Below are positions 4,563 through 5,458 of a DNA stretch of 5,458 nt, in pieces. The stretch's first letter is position 1. Every line of letters starts with the position of its first letter. A program made the translations under genes and the position numbers. Where the stretch lies: positions 1-5,458 of the forward strand of contig JAESTO010000040.1 of the NCBI GenBank assembly GCA_016763565.1, given 5' to 3'. The notes under the pieces were generated by a model, which worked only from the letters and a program-made list of their open reading frames with translations, was not told where the DNA came from and made no database searches. This DNA is from Gammaproteobacteria bacterium (GTDB taxonomy: Bacteria; Pseudomonadota; Gammaproteobacteria; JABDGN01).

Positions 4563-5458
4563 GCAATGATACAAGACATTTTAATTCCTGACGTTGGTGG
4601 TGCTACTGACGTTGATGTCATTGAAATTTTAGTGACGCCTGGTCAGCAAGTAACAGCAGATGATGCATTGATCACTTTAGAAAGTGATAAAGCGTCGATG
4701 GATGTGCCATCGCCTTATAGCGGTATTATTAAAGCAATTAACATTGCGGTGGGTGATAAAGTGAACGAAGGTGATGTGATTGTTAGCATGGAAGTAGCTG
4801 ATGATTCCTCAACTGCAGAGCCAGCAAGTTCTGCAGCGCAAACCATTTCACAACGCATCATTAAAGTGCCTGATGTTGGTGCTGCCCATGATGTTGAGGT
4901 GATTGAAGTTAATGTCGCCATGGGTGATACGATTATTGAAGATGAGGCCTTAATTACTTTAGAAAGTGATAAAGCCTCAATGGATGTGCCGTCAACCTGT
5001 GGAGGAAAATTTATTGCAATTCATGTTGCTGTGGGCGATAAAGTAAATGAAGGTAGCGATATGGTTACCTTGGAAACAACGGCTCAAGCAGCGTCTACAA
5101 CCAGTATTGCCAACATGCCTGCTCCATCCACGCTAACCAAACAAGTAGCAGCACCGACGGGTCAATCAGCTGCATTATCACAACGCGATCAATTCATTGC
5201 TCAAGTTAATAATAATGGAGCGATTTATGCAGGTCCAGCTGTGCGTCGTATTGCGCAAGAATTTGGGGTTAACTTAACAAAAATAAAAGGTACGGGTCGT
5301 AAAGGACGTATTACCAAAAAGGATGTGCAAGCATTTGTTAAGCAAGCCTTAATACACGCTGAACAGGGTGGTGGTTTAAGCCTAGGTGTTGAACCTGCAC
5401 CAGAAATTGACTTTAGCAAATTTGGCACTGTTGAGACTAAATCCTTAAATAAAATAAA
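4560..5458 (+). CDS. aceF: Pyruvate dehydrogenase E2 (dihydrolipoyl acetyltransferase), N-terminal part
   Basis: Partial: 299 codons are visible and the frame is open at the right edge. E2 forms the core of the pyruvate dehydrogenase complex; its lipoyl arms carry the acetyl group from E1 to coenzyme A and are reoxidised by E3. Domains in order (numbered from TTG 4560): lipoyl domain 1 (about 4-80) with ESDKASMDVPS and lipoylated Lys44; lipoyl domain 2 (about 97-175) with the same motif and Lys138; an Ala/Thr/Pro/Gln-rich linker (about 176-215); the E1/E3-binding domain (about 222-260, AGPAVRRIAQEFGVNL and GTGRKGRITKKDV); and the start of the catalytic domain (IDFSKFG near 283). The catalytic HxxxDG lies outside. 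Two lipoyl domains are within the normal range of one to three. The ATG at 4566 is an alternative start two codons in. It follows aceE by 12 bases in the same operon. Confidence 0.93.
   Translation, partial: MAMIQDILIPDVGGATDVDVIEILVTPGQQVTADDALITLESDKASMDVPSPYSGIIKAINIAVGDKVNEGDVIVSMEVADDSSTAEPASSAAQTISQRIIKVPDVGAAHDVEVIEVNVAMGDTIIEDEALITLESDKASMDVPSTCGGKFIAIHVAVGDKVNEGSDMVTLETTAQAASTTSIANMPAPSTLTKQVAAPTGQSAALSQRDQFIAQVNNNGAIYAGPAVRRIAQEFGVNLTKIKGTGRKGRITKKDVQAFVKQALIHAEQGGGLSLGVEPAPEIDFSKFGTVETKSLNKI
4671..5063 (+). repeat. aceF: Duplicated lipoyl-domain coding segments inside aceF
   Basis: The two lipoyl domains are in register at an offset of 282 bases (94 codons). The best match is ACTTTAGAAAGTGATAAAGC followed by TCNATGGATGTGCC, near 4673 and 4955, and again GTGGGNGATAAAGT followed by GAAGGT near 4749 and 5031. 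The near-identity at DNA level around both lipoyl lysines suggests recent domain duplication or gene conversion within the gene; strong codon constraint is an alternative. This is domain structure, not a mobile repeat. Confidence 0.7.

Noticed and set aside
1..5458. Insertion sequences, phage genes, CRISPR arrays, toxin-antitoxin or defence genes
   Set aside because: No transposase, integrase, direct-repeat array, or terminal inverted repeats were seen; apart from one unknown gene the content is housekeeping.

Overview
The window looks like ordinary chromosome from an AT-rich gammaproteobacterium. The E1 and E2 proteins are of the gammaproteobacterial type: a homodimeric AceE-type E1 and a multi-lipoyl AceF-type E2. 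CcmH and CcmI are separate genes, unlike the fused E. coli protein. A Legionellales-like, possibly host-associated organism would fit the base composition and the poly-A frameshift, but that placement is a guess. I see no mobile element, CRISPR array or convincing RNA gene.

Layout, all on the + strand. (1) 2-142 is the 3' end of ccmH; its stop overlaps by 4 bases the start of ccmI (139-1005). These form the tail of a System I cytochrome c maturation operon. (2) 1006-1303 is intergenic: no clear terminator for ccm, but a good extended -10 promoter near 1204-1212. (3) 1304-1765 is a 153-residue protein I do not recognise, with a strong ribosome binding site, its own promoter and a 12-bp hairpin after its stop, so it looks like an independent transcription unit. 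(4) 1839-1847 is a second extended -10 promoter, leading into aceE (1889-4547) and aceF (from 4560, running off the window), the E1 and E2 genes of pyruvate dehydrogenase. They are only 12 bases apart and evidently form an operon.

The most notable point is that aceE is not open end to end. A run of eight A at 3115-3122 shifts the frame just after the active-site histidine (His407). Removing one A restores an 885-residue E1 in which His407, Glu522, Glu571 and His640 fall at the same numbers as in E. coli E1. Both halves are otherwise well conserved. The break is therefore a very recent mutation, a sequencing error in a homopolymer, or a site rescued by slippage. Slippage is the most interesting option and can be tested.

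Functionally, the left end serves haem attachment to c-type cytochromes (respiration), and the right end converts pyruvate to acetyl-CoA. Nothing in the sequence links them to the orphan gene beyond position. I did not find a clearly undescribed system; the best candidates for follow-up are the A8 site in aceE and the orphan gene.
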